A DNA stretch of 64,000 nucleotides from Marinobacterium iners (GCF_017310015.1 NZ_CP022297.1:2294001-2358000); one strand, 5' to 3'. Counted from the stretch's first letter, positions 1 to 11,209 are shown. Notes: generated by a model not told the origin, from the sequence alone. Program-made: numbers and translations.

Positions 1-224
1 AGCGGCCTCGCCTGCAGGTCTGCCTCAACAGGCTCAGCGCGCTGGCGAACCGCTTCAGTCAACTCAGCCAGCCAGGGCCTCTGCTCAGGATGTTGCCGGT
101 AATACTCGTCATAGTGCCAATAGTCACTGATGCCTGCAGCCGTCGCCACGGTCGTCACCAACAGCAATACCAGCCCAAACACGCCTGCTCTGACCAGGCA
201 GAGTACCTGTTTCACTCCCTGCAT
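1..224 (-). CDS. Hypothetical membrane-anchored protein, N-terminal part only
   Basis: An open frame of 74 codons begins at the ATG at 224 and runs off the left edge without a stop. Residues 6-31 form one hydrophobic segment that reads as a signal anchor or signal peptide, followed by an acidic and aromatic stretch (SDYWHYDEYY) and then a charged, Gln/Glu-rich region. An in-frame ATG at 236 is an alternative start, but the purine-rich AAGGA stretch sits at a usable distance only from 224. I do not recognise a family. It lies on the same strand as the exporter gene ending at 273 and may be cotranscribed with it. The reading frame is convincing; the function is unknown. Confidence 0.5.
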   Translation of the reverse strand, partial: MQGVKQVLCLVRAGVFGLVLLLVTTVATAAGISDYWHYDEYYRQHPEQRPWLAELTEAVRQRAEPVEADLQARP

Positions 225-272
225 GATTCGCCACATCCTTTTTGCTTGGTTTACAATTTTCAACCTGCACCC

Positions 273-1010
273 TCATGCACGCAGGGAAAATACCACTGTC
301 ATCATCAGACCCACAACTACGACCCCGCCCTTGACCCAGGCAACCGGCAACAGGCGCGACAGGGCAGCACCCTGATAGCCGCCCAGCGTTGCCGCAAGCA
401 TCATCACCAATGCTTCAACCCAAAGCACCTTGCCGGCGATGGCAAAAGCCACAACGGAAATCATCGACAGTACGAATGACAGCCAGTTTTTCAGGCCGTT
501 CATCAGCAACATATTTGCCATGCCGGCGGCTGCAAACATCGCCAGCAACATGATTCCCAGCCCGCCATTAAAATAGCCCCCGTAGACGGCCACCACAAAT
601 AGGCCTGGCAGCAGAGGCAGGGGGTTTTCACTGTTGCGCACCAGGGCCAGCAGCTTCTGACCAAAGGCAAATATCAAGGTTGCCAACAGCAACAACAGCG
701 GCACCACTTTCGAGAACAGCTCGGCCGGTGTCACCAGCAGCAACAGCGCTCCTGCCAAGCCGCCAGCCAGACCCACAACCGACATCTGCACATGCTCTCG
801 CATGGACAGACTGCGCAACTCCTTGCGAAACCCGGCCGCTCCGCCCAGATACCCGGGCAATACGGCCACGGCACTGGTGGCATTTGCCGTTATCGGGGGC
901 ACGCCGGCCCAAACCAGCGCCGGAAAGGTCAGAAAAGAGCCGCCTCCGGCAATTGAGTTCAGCACCCCTGCCAGATATCCAGCCACTATTAATACACTCC
1001 ACTCCAGCAT
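273..1010 (-). CDS. TauE/SafE (DUF81) family membrane exporter
   Basis: A 245-residue, almost entirely hydrophobic protein with about eight predicted membrane segments, the size usual for TauE/SafE permeases. The family signature is near the N terminus: a GVLNSIAGGGSFLTFPAL stretch at about residues 15-32, then the ATSAVAVLPGYLGG region and a second half repeating the same layout. Members export sulfite, sulfoacetate or other small sulfur-containing anions across the inner membrane. The substrate cannot be read from this sequence. It sits 9 bp downstream of the uvrB stop on the same strand, so it may be transcribed from the uvrB promoter, but no functional link to DNA repair is implied. Confidence 0.8.
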   Translation of the reverse strand: MLEWSVLIVAGYLAGVLNSIAGGGSFLTFPALVWAGVPPITANATSAVAVLPGYLGGAAGFRKELRSLSMREHVQMSVVGLAGGLAGALLLLVTPAELFSKVVPLLLLLATLIFAFGQKLLALVRNSENPLPLLPGLFVVAVYGGYFNGGLGIMLLAMFAAAGMANMLLMNGLKNWLSFVLSMISVVAFAIAGKVLWVEALVMMLAATLGGYQGAALSRLLPVAWVKGGVVVVGLMMTVVFSLRA

Positions 1011-1019
1011 CGGATACCC

Positions 1020-3032
1020 TCAACCGCTGTGCTTCAAACGTTCCAGCTCGTCCCGGTAGCGGGCTGCCTGCTCGAACTCCAGATTTTTGGCCGCTTCGTA
1101 CATTTTGTCCTCGAGGCGCGTGATGGTCTTTGCCAGCTCTGCAGGGCTGAGCAGCTGGGCATCAACCCGGTATTCGGCATCCGGTTCGGCAGCCTTGCGC
1201 GCGCCGCCCTTGCCACGCTTGCCGGGAATCTGGCTGGCACCCTCCATGATATCAGCCACGGACTTGCTGATGCCTCTGGGTGTAATGCCATGCTCGGCAT
1301 TGAAAGCGATCTGTTTGTTGCGACGCCGCTCCGTTTCATCAATGGCGCGTTGCATCGAGCCTGTCATGCGATCAGCATAAAGGATGGCACGCCCATTGAC
1401 GTTACGCGCCGCGCGACCGATGGTCTGGATCATGGAGGTTTCCGAACGCAGGAAGCCTTCCTTGTCGGCATCCAGAATGGTCACCAGTGATACCTCCGGC
1501 ATGTCGATCCCTTCACGCAACAGGTTAATACCAACCAGCACGTCAAATTCACCGATGCGCAAATCACGAATAATTTCCACTCGTTCAACCGTATCGATAT
1601 CCGAATGCAGATAGCGCACCCGCACATTATGCTCGGCCAGATACTCAGTGAGATCCTCAGCCATTCGCTTGGTGAGCACAGTCACAATCACTCGCTCCTT
1701 GCGTGCGACCACAAGGTTGATTTCGGTCAGCAGATCATCCACCTGATTGATTGCAGGACGTACTTCAACCTGCGGGTCCACCAGTCCGGTCGGCCGTACC
1801 ACTTGCTCTACAATCTGCTGAGCATTCGCGGCCTCGTACTTGCTGGGCGTGGCGGAAACGAAAATCATCTGTGGCGCCTGTTGCTCCCATTCCTCAAACT
1901 TCATCGGCCGGTTGTCCAGCGCTGAAGGCAGCCTGAAACCGTATTCAACCAGGGTTTCCTTGCGCGAGCGGTCGCCCCTATACATGGCGCCGATCTGCGG
2001 CACGGTGACATGAGACTCGTCGAGCACCAGCAGCGCACTGTCAGGCAGGTAATCGAACAGGGTGGGCGGCGCCTGCCCGGGATCACGCCCGGACAGGTAG
2101 CGCGAGTAATTTTCGATGCCGGAGCAATAGCCCAGCTCCATGATCATTTCAATATCGTACAGGGTACGCTGTTCAAGTCGCTGTGCTTCCACCAGCTTAT
2201 TGTTGTCGCGCAGCTGCTTCAGCCGCTCGCGCAACTCCTCCTTGATATGTTCGGTGGCTTCAAGCAGGGTTTCACGCGGTGTGACGTAGTGGGTTTTGGG
2301 GTAGATGGTAGCGCGTGGCACCTTGCGCAAGACTTCGCCGGTCAAGGGATCGAACCAGGCGATCTGATCCACCTCGTCACCAAACAGCTCAATACGGATG
2401 GCGTCCCTGTCCGATTCAGCCGGGTACACATCAATCACGTCACCGCGTACTCGATAGGTACCACGATGGAATTCGATATCGTTGCGGGTGTACTGCAGCT
2501 CTGCCAGCCTGCGCAACAGATCACGCTGATCGATCACATCGCCTCTGTCCAGGTGGAGCATCATCGACAGATAGGACTTGGGGTCGCCCAAACCATAAAT
2601 GGCAGATACCGTTGCCACGATGATGGCGTCATCCCGCTCCAGCAGCGCCTTGGTAGCGGACAGGCGCATCTGCTCGATATGATCATTGATCGAGGCGTCC
2701 TTTTCGATAAAGGTATCAGACGCCGGCACATAGGCCTCCGGCTGGTAATAATCGTAATAGGAGACAAAGTATTCAACCGCATTGTCCGGGAAGAACTCCT
2801 TGAACTCGCCATACAGCTGTGCCGCCAACGTCTTGTTGTGCGCCATGATAATGGTGGGGCGCTGCACGGCGGCGATCACATTGGCAATGGTGAAGGTCTT
2901 ACCCGATCCTGTCACGCCCAACAGGGTCTGGGCTGCAAGCCCCGACTCCAGCCCGTCAACCAGCTCACTGATTGCCTTCGGCTGATCGCCGGCGGGCGCA
3001 AATGCCGACTGTACTCTGAACCTCTGTTTCAT
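1020..3032 (-). CDS. uvrB: UvrABC excinuclease subunit B
   Basis: A 670-residue protein, close to the 673 of E. coli UvrB. Walker A GVTGSGKT is at residues 39-46, the damage-wedging beta-hairpin region with YYDYYQPEAYVP lies near residue 95, and the DESH helicase box and the C-terminal UVR motif that contacts UvrA and UvrC (last 40 residues) are all present. UvrB receives damaged DNA from UvrA, verifies the lesion and positions UvrC for dual incision in nucleotide excision repair. The open frame extends 35 codons further upstream, but the ATG at 3032 is preceded by AGGTGG at good spacing and starts the conserved MKQRF N terminus. It is divergent from the aminotransferase gene at 3220. A TATAAT lies about 25 bp upstream of the start; I saw no clear LexA box. 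Confidence 0.97.
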   Translation of the reverse strand: MKQRFRVQSAFAPAGDQPKAISELVDGLESGLAAQTLLGVTGSGKTFTIANVIAAVQRPTIIMAHNKTLAAQLYGEFKEFFPDNAVEYFVSYYDYYQPEAYVPASDTFIEKDASINDHIEQMRLSATKALLERDDAIIVATVSAIYGLGDPKSYLSMMLHLDRGDVIDQRDLLRRLAELQYTRNDIEFHRGTYRVRGDVIDVYPAESDRDAIRIELFGDEVDQIAWFDPLTGEVLRKVPRATIYPKTHYVTPRETLLEATEHIKEELRERLKQLRDNNKLVEAQRLEQRTLYDIEMIMELGYCSGIENYSRYLSGRDPGQAPPTLFDYLPDSALLVLDESHVTVPQIGAMYRGDRSRKETLVEYGFRLPSALDNRPMKFEEWEQQAPQMIFVSATPSKYEAANAQQIVEQVVRPTGLVDPQVEVRPAINQVDDLLTEINLVVARKERVIVTVLTKRMAEDLTEYLAEHNVRVRYLHSDIDTVERVEIIRDLRIGEFDVLVGINLLREGIDMPEVSLVTILDADKEGFLRSETSMIQTIGRAARNVNGRAILYADRMTGSMQRAIDETERRRNKQIAFNAEHGITPRGISKSVADIMEGASQIPGKRGKGGARKAAEPDAEYRVDAQLLSPAELAKTITRLEDKMYEAAKNLEFEQAARYRDELERLKHSG

Positions 3033-3219
3033 TTTTCCACCTGTTTCAAACCAGCCGCCGATTATACCTGTTTTGATGCAACACACAGAAACCAGCCTGC
3101 AACGCCCGCCGATACGCATTTTTTCATAACGGGGCATTCAGACCCGGTGCGTTATGCTGTATGCTCTTTTGGCTATGCATTGATGGATTCCTTGCACCGA
3201 TTACAGAGAGGACCAAGGC

Positions 3220-4407
3220 TTGGACGTGCAACTTTCCGACCGCGTTAACAGCATCAAACCTTCACCCACACTGGCCGTCACAAATCGTGCTGCCGAGCTG
3301 CGTGCTGAAGGCAAAGACATCATCGGCCTCGGCGCCGGCGAACCCGATTTTGACACCCCGGAACATATCAAGGCGGCGGCGACCAAAGCCATTCAGGACG
3401 GCTTGACCAAGTACACTGCCGTTGATGGTACCCCGGCGCTGAAGAAAGCGGTGATTGCCAAATTTGAGCGTGAGAACGGTTTCAGCTACGCCCCCAACCA
3501 GATTCTGGTTTCAAGCGGTGGCAAGCAGAGCTTTTTCAACATGGCGCTGGCTCTGTTGAACCCGGGCGATGAAGTCGTGATCCCTGCCCCATACTGGGTA
3601 TCTTACCCGGATATGGTTCTTGTGGCCGAAGGCAAGCCGGTGATCATCACCACCACCCAGGAGCAGCGTTTCAAGATCACTCCGCAGCAACTGGATGATG
3701 CCATTACCGAGCGTACCCGTCTGGTCGTACTGAACAGCCCCTCCAACCCATCCGGTGTGGCCTACACACTGGAAGAGCTTAAGGCTCTGGGCGAAGTGTT
3801 GAACAAGTACCCGGAGGTACTGGTTGCCACTGATGACATGTACGAGCACATCCTGTTCACCGATCAGCCGTTCTGCAACATCCTGAACGCCTGTCCTGAG
3901 CTGTATGACCGTACCATCGTGCTGAACGGTGTTTCCAAGGCCTACTCCATGACCGGCTGGCGTATCGGTTATGCGGCAGGCCCGGCCAAGCTGATCGGCG
4001 CCATGAAGAAGATTCAGTCACAGAGCACATCCAACCCGAACTCCATCGCGCAGGTGGCGGCTCAGGCAGCACTGGACGGCCCGCAGGACTGTGTCGCCAT
4101 GATGGTCAATGCGTTCAAGCAGCGTCACGACTTCGTGGTCAATGCACTGAACGAGATCGACGGTGTCGAGTGCATCCGGGCGGACGGTACTTTCTACGCC
4201 TTCCCGAGCTTCCACAAGGTGATCGACTCTCGCGCCGAGTTCAATGATGACATTGCACTGGCCGAGTTTCTGTTGCAGGAAGCCGGTGTCGCACTGGTGC
4301 CTGGATCGGCCTTTGGCACACCCGGCAACATGCGACTTTCTTTCGCTACCAGCCTGAATGTGCTCGAGGATGCAATCAGCCGCATCAAGGCGGCACTGGA
4401 ACGCTAA
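3220..4407 (+). CDS. Class I pyridoxal-phosphate aminotransferase (aspartate aminotransferase-like)
   Basis: A 395-residue fold-type I aminotransferase of the subgroup Ib (bacterial Thermus/Rhizobium-like) aspartate aminotransferases. The PLP Schiff-base lysine is K240 in NGVSKAYSMTGWR. The cofactor-binding asparagine region is NSPSNPSG (about 172-179), the DMY region is at 206-208 and the substrate-binding arginine is in the C-terminal RLSFATS. It would transfer amino groups between aspartate (or a related amino acid) and 2-oxoglutarate. The start is a TTG at 3220 preceded by GAGAGGA; no ATG fits the conserved N terminus better. It is divergent from uvrB, the same pairing as in Pseudomonas. 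A strong intrinsic terminator follows immediately, so it is probably monocistronic. Confidence 0.9.
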   Translation: MDVQLSDRVNSIKPSPTLAVTNRAAELRAEGKDIIGLGAGEPDFDTPEHIKAAATKAIQDGLTKYTAVDGTPALKKAVIAKFERENGFSYAPNQILVSSGGKQSFFNMALALLNPGDEVVIPAPYWVSYPDMVLVAEGKPVIITTTQEQRFKITPQQLDDAITERTRLVVLNSPSNPSGVAYTLEELKALGEVLNKYPEVLVATDDMYEHILFTDQPFCNILNACPELYDRTIVLNGVSKAYSMTGWRIGYAAGPAKLIGAMKKIQSQSTSNPNSIAQVAAQAALDGPQDCVAMMVNAFKQRHDFVVNALNEIDGVECIRADGTFYAFPSFHKVIDSRAEFNDDIALAEFLLQEAGVALVPGSAFGTPGNMRLSFATSLNVLEDAISRIKAALER

Positions 4408-4412
4408 ACACA

Positions 4413-4438
4413 AGCCCCGGCACAGTCCGGGGCTTTTT
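4413..4438 (+). terminator. Rho-independent terminator of the aminotransferase gene
   Basis: AGCCCCGG (4413-4420) and CCGGGGCT (4427-4434) form an 8-bp GC-rich stem with a 6-nt loop, followed by a run of T. It begins 5 bp after the aminotransferase stop codon. Confidence 0.9.
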
Positions 4439-4466
4439 GTATCCCCTATCCTGATCGAACACTGCC

Positions 4467-5660
4467 ATGAAAACCAGAATTCTGACTCGACTGCTTGCCG
4501 ACACATCCGCTCCGGCCCTGCTGCTGAAGGACTCCAAAGCCGAATGGAGCAACGAGGCCTTTGAACAATTGCCGAAAAAGCAGCGCAAGAGCATTGTGGA
4601 CTGGAGCAGTGACAGCAAAAATACCGACATCCTGATCAGTCAGGGCGTGATCTTCGAGCGCCTGAAAACGGATGAGCACTACCTGATATTGGCGTGCGGG
4701 CACCGTGCTGGACAACAGCAGCGAGCATTGCTGCAGGAACTGATGCCTGCCCTGGCCTCAGGCAGTGACCCGTTCTTTATTCTGCCGCAACTTCTGGCAT
4801 CCCTGCTTGACTGGCCCGAGGCGGCTGGCTGCAAGCAGCAGGGCACTGATAAGCTGGCTCTGATGGGACACTGGTCCGGACAACAGCTGTTGCCACCGCA
4901 AACATTGGAGCTTAAAAACAGCTCAGCAGCTCCGCTCTACCAGCAAGGCCAGCCCGGCACCCTGATTCTGGAATGGGACCGGAACGAAGCCAGAGTGCAC
5001 GATCCCCTGCTTGGGGATCAGGGACTTTGGATTGCTCAGCGCGTGGATTCCCGCAATGGCAACCCACTGGGACACCTGAGCCTGTGGGGGGCCGAGAAAA
5101 CAGCCAGCCTGGCTGACAGTATCCATCTGATGCAACTCTGCGCCGATCTTATCAGCGCCTGGCAACCGGAACAGCTGGAGAGCAGTGAGCGCAGCCCTGC
5201 TCTCCAGCTGGACCCTTTAACACAACTGCCCGGACGCGACGCACTCGATCACACCCTTGCCAGCAGCGAACAGGAGCGGAAGCAGTCCGGCCGTGACTGT
5301 CTGCTGGCACTGATCGACATCGACAGCCTTTCGGCAATCAACAATCTGCACGGCCAGCACGAAGGAGACCGCGTCTTGTGCCAGTTTGCCGACCGTCTGC
5401 GCCACATCTGCCGTCCTGATGACCACTTGTTCCGTTTTGGCGGCGACGAGTTCGTCCTACTGCTTCCCGTCAAACACACGCCACCGCCTTTACAACAGCG
5501 CCTGGATCAGATCAACCACGCCATGACACAGACATTGGGGTCAGCCTTTCATGCCAGTGCCGGCCTGGCTCTGCTGTCAGAAGTCAACGGCAGTGGTGAT
5601 GAGCTGCTGCTGCTGGCGGACAGCCGCTTGAGAAAAGAAAAGAAACAGCGCGGGATTTGA
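4467..5660 (+). CDS. Diguanylate cyclase (GGDEF domain)
   Basis: A 397-residue protein with a C-terminal GGDEF domain (about residues 248-395). The active-site loop is an intact GGDEF at 325-329, and an intact inhibitory I-site RxxD (RPDD, 316-319) lies exactly five residues upstream, so it should make cyclic di-GMP from two GTP and be inhibited by product. The first 240 residues have no motif I can name; they look like two small sensor modules (PAS- and GAF-like in hydrophobic pattern) without membrane segments, so a cytosolic location is likely. It follows the aminotransferase terminator by about 30 bp and probably has its own promoter. The input signal is unknown. Confidence 0.9.
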   Translation: MKTRILTRLLADTSAPALLLKDSKAEWSNEAFEQLPKKQRKSIVDWSSDSKNTDILISQGVIFERLKTDEHYLILACGHRAGQQQRALLQELMPALASGSDPFFILPQLLASLLDWPEAAGCKQQGTDKLALMGHWSGQQLLPPQTLELKNSSAAPLYQQGQPGTLILEWDRNEARVHDPLLGDQGLWIAQRVDSRNGNPLGHLSLWGAEKTASLADSIHLMQLCADLISAWQPEQLESSERSPALQLDPLTQLPGRDALDHTLASSEQERKQSGRDCLLALIDIDSLSAINNLHGQHEGDRVLCQFADRLRHICRPDDHLFRFGGDEFVLLLPVKHTPPPLQQRLDQINHAMTQTLGSAFHASAGLALLSEVNGSGDELLLLADSRLRKEKKQRGI

Positions 5661-5731
5661 GTGACAGATTATTGAACTGGCCAGTCTGTTAATGCACAAT
5701 GACGCCTTTCTAGAATGATCGGTTCAATTAA

Positions 5732-6388
5732 ATGGCACGAGGCAGACCCCCGGTACACAGCCGCGAAGCCTTGCTGGATCTTGGCAACCACCTTTTCCAG
5801 CGCCACGGCTATCACGGCACTAGCCTGAGCATGATTCTGGATGCCTGTGACGTTTCGCGTGGTTCCTTCTACAATTATTTCGGCGGCAAGGAATCATTCG
5901 CCATCGAAGTCATCGAACACTATCAGGCACTGGAAATGAACCTGTGGCGCGAAGAATTCAGCCGCATTCAGGGCTCCCACGCCGACAAGCTGCGAACCAT
6001 GATGCTGCGCCTGATCGAAGACTTTTCTGATGAAAACGAACGAATCGGCTGCCTGCTGGCCAACCTGTCCGGAGAGATGGCTCGGGCCTCACCGGAATTT
6101 CGGCACGCCATTCGCGATGCAATCCAGCGTGTTATCGATGCCATAAATGACGATATGCTGATCTGTCAGCAGGAAGGCAGTGTCCGCACAGACCTCTCTG
6201 CCAGTGCCCTGGCGCGCCTGATCTGGGACTACTGGCAAGGCGCACTGCTGCGGATGAAAGTTGAAGATAGCCGCCAGCCACTTTATGACGCAGTTGATAT
6301 GCTGTGGCAGCAGATTTTGCCCGCTCCGGAACCCAACGACCGGCCCGTACATCACACAAGGGAAGTATTGCACAGTGAAACGCATTAA
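5732..6388 (+). CDS. TetR/AcrR family transcriptional regulator
   Basis: A 218-residue protein with a classical TetR N terminus. The helix-turn-helix covers about residues 26-48, ending with the family-typical SRGSFYNYFGGKE. The C-terminal two thirds is an alpha-helical ligand-binding and dimerisation domain with Trp-rich segments (DYWQGALLRMK) typical of the AcrR-like C-terminal domain. Its 3' end overlaps the GTG start of the TolC-type gene by 14 bp, so the two are almost certainly cotranscribed and translationally coupled. An inference from position is that it controls its own operon, and therefore outer-membrane efflux capacity. The ligand is unknown. Confidence 0.9.
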   Translation: MARGRPPVHSREALLDLGNHLFQRHGYHGTSLSMILDACDVSRGSFYNYFGGKESFAIEVIEHYQALEMNLWREEFSRIQGSHADKLRTMMLRLIEDFSDENERIGCLLANLSGEMARASPEFRHAIRDAIQRVIDAINDDMLICQQEGSVRTDLSASALARLIWDYWQGALLRMKVEDSRQPLYDAVDMLWQQILPAPEPNDRPVHHTREVLHSETH

Positions 6389-7688
6389 ACGGAAACTCAT
6401 CCCGCTGCTGGCCCTTGCCAGCTTCAGCAGTGCACCTGCTGGTGCAGCGGCTCTTGCCGATCTGTACCGCATGGCACTGGATAACGACCCGCAGCTCAAG
6501 GCCGCAGAAGCCCGCTACCTGGCCGGGCAGGAAGCAGAGACTCAGGGGCTGGCGCAACTGCTGCCACAGATCAATGCCGGTGGCAGCTACACACACAGTA
6601 ATGATGGCTATCGTGACCAGAGCGCAGATGATCGCGCCTGGCAGGTCTCTCTGGTACAGCCGGTATTCGACACTGCCAAGTGGTTCGGTTATCAGAAAAG
6701 CCAACTGATCACAGAACAGACATCGCTTCAATTCGATCTTGACCAGCAGCAGCTGATCCAGCGCACGGTTGACGCTTACCTTGGCGTTCTGCGTGCCATG
6801 AGCACGCTGGAGACCGCTCAGGCCCAAGAACGCGCATTGCAGCGCCGACTGGAGCAGGTAAACGCGCAATTTGAGGTTGGCGTGATTGCCATCACCGATG
6901 TACAGGAAGCCCAGGCTTCCTTTGATAATGCTGTCGTACAGCGAATCGATGCTGAAGGCGCCCTGACCAACAGCTATGAAGCACTGGAGCGACTGGCGGG
7001 ACAGCAATTTTCCACGGTCGACCTGCTGCGCGAGGATTATCCGATTGAGCCGATTACACCGGCTGAGCCCGCGCCATGGCTCGAAAAGGCACGCAGCGGC
7101 AACTTGGCCCTCAAACTCAGCGAGCTTGGCATTGAAACCAGCCGCCGCGACAGTCAGATTGCACGTGCCGGCCATCATCCGCGCGTGAATCTCGAAGCCA
7201 ACTATGGCTACAGTGAATCTGAATTCAATAGTCGCCCCTGGGAGGACAGCAGTTCGGTAGCCCTGACTCTGAGCGTACCGCTGTTCAGCGGAGGCGCCAC
7301 AAGTTCTCAGGTACGCGAGGCGCAACAGAACCTGTATGCCGCCCAGTATGAGCGTGAGGACCGGTATCGCGAGGTCACGGAACAGACCCGTTCACTCTTG
7401 CGCAACCTGCAAACCAGCGTCCAGAGCGTGAAAGCCCGGATGCAGAGCATCAAATCACGCGAGACGGCCCTGCGTGCAACTGAAGAAGGCTTCAACGTGG
7501 GTACCCGCAACGTGGTGGATGTGTTGCAGGCCGAACAGGCGCTGTATCAAGCCCGACTGGACTACGCGACTGCACGATTCAATCATGTGTCCACCTTGTT
7601 CCGTTTCAAGCAACAGCTGGGCACGCTGAGCCCCGATGACCTGCTGTCACTGGATGAATGGCTGAAGTCATCGACCGCAGCTCAATAA
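6375..7688 (+). CDS. tolC: TolC family outer-membrane efflux channel
   Basis: The protein is 437 residues, counting from a GTG at 6375. It has a basic, hydrophobic signal peptide ending near PAGAAA, followed by the two repeated outer-membrane efflux protein halves: ADLYRMALDNDPQLKAAEAR in the first and LALKLSELGIETSRRDSQIA in the second. The C-terminal part carries the NVVDVLQAEQALYQARLDYA motif typical of TolC. The frame continues 38 codons upstream, but the GTG has AAGGGAAG at good spacing and starts the signal peptide. TolC forms the trimeric exit duct for tripartite pumps and type I secretion. No adaptor or pump gene is adjacent. The intron end begins only 15 bp after the stop. Confidence 0.92.
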   Translation: MKRIKRKLIPLLALASFSSAPAGAAALADLYRMALDNDPQLKAAEARYLAGQEAETQGLAQLLPQINAGGSYTHSNDGYRDQSADDRAWQVSLVQPVFDTAKWFGYQKSQLITEQTSLQFDLDQQQLIQRTVDAYLGVLRAMSTLETAQAQERALQRRLEQVNAQFEVGVIAITDVQEAQASFDNAVVQRIDAEGALTNSYEALERLAGQQFSTVDLLREDYPIEPITPAEPAPWLEKARSGNLALKLSELGIETSRRDSQIARAGHHPRVNLEANYGYSESEFNSRPWEDSSSVALTLSVPLFSGGATSSQVREAQQNLYAAQYEREDRYREVTEQTRSLLRNLQTSVQSVKARMQSIKSRETALRATEEGFNVGTRNVVDVLQAEQALYQARLDYATARFNHVSTLFRFKQQLGTLSPDDLLSLDEWLKSSTAAQ

Positions 7689-7702
7689 ATACCGACCTTG
7701 AA

Positions 7703-9632
<1,930 letters not shown>

Positions 9633-9637
9633 TACGT

Positions 9638-9663
9638 AAAAAGCCGGCAGTTGCCGGCTTTTT
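9638..9663 (-). terminator. Bidirectional intrinsic terminator used as intron target
   Basis: A perfect 12-bp inverted repeat (9638-9649 and 9652-9663) with a 2-nt loop. Both flanks are runs of A/T, so it would work in either direction. It follows the hypothetical gene ending at 9711 on the minus strand. Before the intron inserted, it would also have served the convergent tolC; the 1.9-kb intron now separates tolC from it. Confidence 0.88.
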
Positions 9664-9710
9664 ACTATTATACTTTTGTGATACCGAATCGCCGGCACAT
9701 TGCAAGCCAC

Positions 9711-10502
9711 TCAATGCAGCGTGGGCGCATCTTCATCCGATTCAGGCAAAATCAGCTGGCCAGCACTGTCCAGCGGCAAGGCACCCTGCTCCTGAGCCAG
9801 TTCCAGCAATTGCTGCAGCAGCATTTCAGTCAAGTGGGCACTGATGATCAGCCCGGCAGGCGGATCACCTTCAAACATGTCTTCATCTACCAATTCGTCG
9901 GCACGGAGTCCTAACAGAAGCGGGTTTTCCTGTATCAGCGGTGCCAGATCATCCGGCGCAAACACCACATAATCCGAAGATACCTGCAGCGCCAGCTGAT
10001 AGGCATCATGAGGGGCTTCCCCCAACTGCCTGAGATAGGCTTTCTCGGCCGCATTAAACAGCACAGACAACTGGCTGTTCTGGCGCTGACTAAGATCAGG
10101 TGGAGCCACATCACTGTAGTCCACACTTTTAACTTCGGGAATGTTGTCCAGCTCCCACGCATCGACCAGAATACGGTCATCGCTGTCGATCTGGAGCCAC
10201 TCACGATTGACAGCCACTGCCAGCAGCCCCTCAAGCGCCGCCGCACAGATATTGCTGGTCACTATTACGCCAATACTTGGGTTTTCAATCTCGGCAGGAT
10301 CTTCCACCAGCTCACCGGCACGTGCTGACAGCAGTTTCGGATCTTCCGCAATCAACTCCGCCAGAGCTAACGGTGAAAGATTGAGCATCTGCTGACACAC
10401 CCGGTGTGCCGTGATGTAAGGCTCACGCTGACCACTTTCCTGCATGGTGCGTACATAACGTTGCCGCACCCTGTCCATAAGATCTGCCAGCCGACGACTC
10501 AT
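9711..10502 (-). CDS. Hypothetical acidic protein, 263 aa
   Basis: A soluble, acidic protein rich in Leu, Ala, Asp and Glu, with no signal peptide or membrane segment. The N terminus (MSRRLADLMDRVRQRYVRTM) is a basic amphipathic helix. The rest reads as alternating helices with two loosely similar halves, each containing an APxDL or PLxL phrase and an LLxxRAxELVxx phrase (LLSARAGELVED and LLGLRADELVDE), which suggests an internal duplication. I do not recognise the family. It lies 35 bp downstream of the next gene on the same strand, and the two probably form a two-gene operon ending at the 9638-9663 terminator. The codon usage matches its neighbours, so it is a genuine chromosomal gene. Confidence 0.75.
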   Translation of the reverse strand: MSRRLADLMDRVRQRYVRTMQESGQREPYITAHRVCQQMLNLSPLALAELIAEDPKLLSARAGELVEDPAEIENPSIGVIVTSNICAAALEGLLAVAVNREWLQIDSDDRILVDAWELDNIPEVKSVDYSDVAPPDLSQRQNSQLSVLFNAAEKAYLRQLGEAPHDAYQLALQVSSDYVVFAPDDLAPLIQENPLLLGLRADELVDEDMFEGDPPAGLIISAHLTEMLLQQLLELAQEQGALPLDSAGQLILPESDEDAPTLH

Positions 10503-10537
10503 GCCGTGCCTCCGCCCATCTGCAGGATAAACCCTGC

Positions 10538-11185
10538 TTAGTGAATGGTAATACCCACAGGTTTAACGTCATCTTTCAGCTTGTCAAACTGCTCACGCAG
10601 CTGCAGCAAGGGTATCAGACCAAAATCGAGTGGCTCTGCCGGCAGTTCGCACCAATCCAGCGCCCAGATCCGGGTCATCAGCTCATATTCGCCAATCAGA
10701 GCATCCATGAAAATCATCACCGCCTCAACCCGCGGATCCATCTCCAGTATTTTGGGAGAATCCTGCAGATAGATGGCCAGGTGCAGCTTGCCTTCGATCA
10801 CGCGCAGTGAACACCAGAACTCTTCAATATCACAGTACTCTTCACCCAGGTTGACGCAGGACGGTACTGGATCATAGCGGTGATTGAAGGCACGAAAGTT
10901 GATGCCACTGAGCTCAGGCGCAGCACCCACCACACTGAGTACAGCATGGATCGACTCAGGATAGCCGTCACAACCAAAGATCATCTCGACCGGCCCTTCT
11001 TCATGCTCGCGCTCAAAGTGGAAGGTCAGATTACGGTCGATTTTCTGCAGCGAGACACGGTAGGTATCGAGCAGGTTGTCGGCATCAAACTGCATATCCT
11101 GCTGACTATCCAGCAGCTGATCGAGTGTTTGTTCAATCTGCTGCCAGAAAGCGCGGATCTGATTCAAATCAGGATTGGAATTCAT
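10538..11185 (-). CDS. Hypothetical protein, 215 aa
   Basis: A soluble acidic protein of alpha/beta character with many aromatic residues and the phrases MIFGCDGYPESI and YCDIEEFWCSLRV. There is no signal peptide or membrane segment. ATG 11185 is chosen; in-frame TTG (11194) and GTG (11191) codons just upstream are possible, and no Shine-Dalgarno sequence clearly decides between them. It is upstream of, and probably cotranscribed with, the 263-aa gene, and follows dcd with a gap of about 25 bp on the same strand, so dcd and these two genes may be a single unit. The function is not recognisable from the sequence. Confidence 0.7.
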   Translation of the reverse strand: MNSNPDLNQIRAFWQQIEQTLDQLLDSQQDMQFDADNLLDTYRVSLQKIDRNLTFHFEREHEEGPVEMIFGCDGYPESIHAVLSVVGAAPELSGINFRAFNHRYDPVPSCVNLGEEYCDIEEFWCSLRVIEGKLHLAIYLQDSPKILEMDPRVEAVMIFMDALIGEYELMTRIWALDWCELPAEPLDFGLIPLLQLREQFDKLKDDVKPVGITIH

Positions 11186-11209
11186 GTACACCAATGATGT
11201 TAAAGCGTG

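Noticed and set aside
3033..3219. LexA (SOS) box upstream of uvrB
   Set aside because: CTGT and ACAG elements are present but 13 bp apart instead of 8, so no proper box is seen.
2010..3248. 412-codon plus-strand frame
   Set aside because: It is the antisense shadow of uvrB, which has full motif support.
6132..7325. 397-codon minus-strand frame
   Set aside because: Antisense to tolC and tetR; no recognisable domain and no ribosome-binding sequence.
5732..7688. Complete tripartite efflux operon
   Set aside because: Only regulator and outer-membrane channel are present; no adaptor or pump gene is adjacent.
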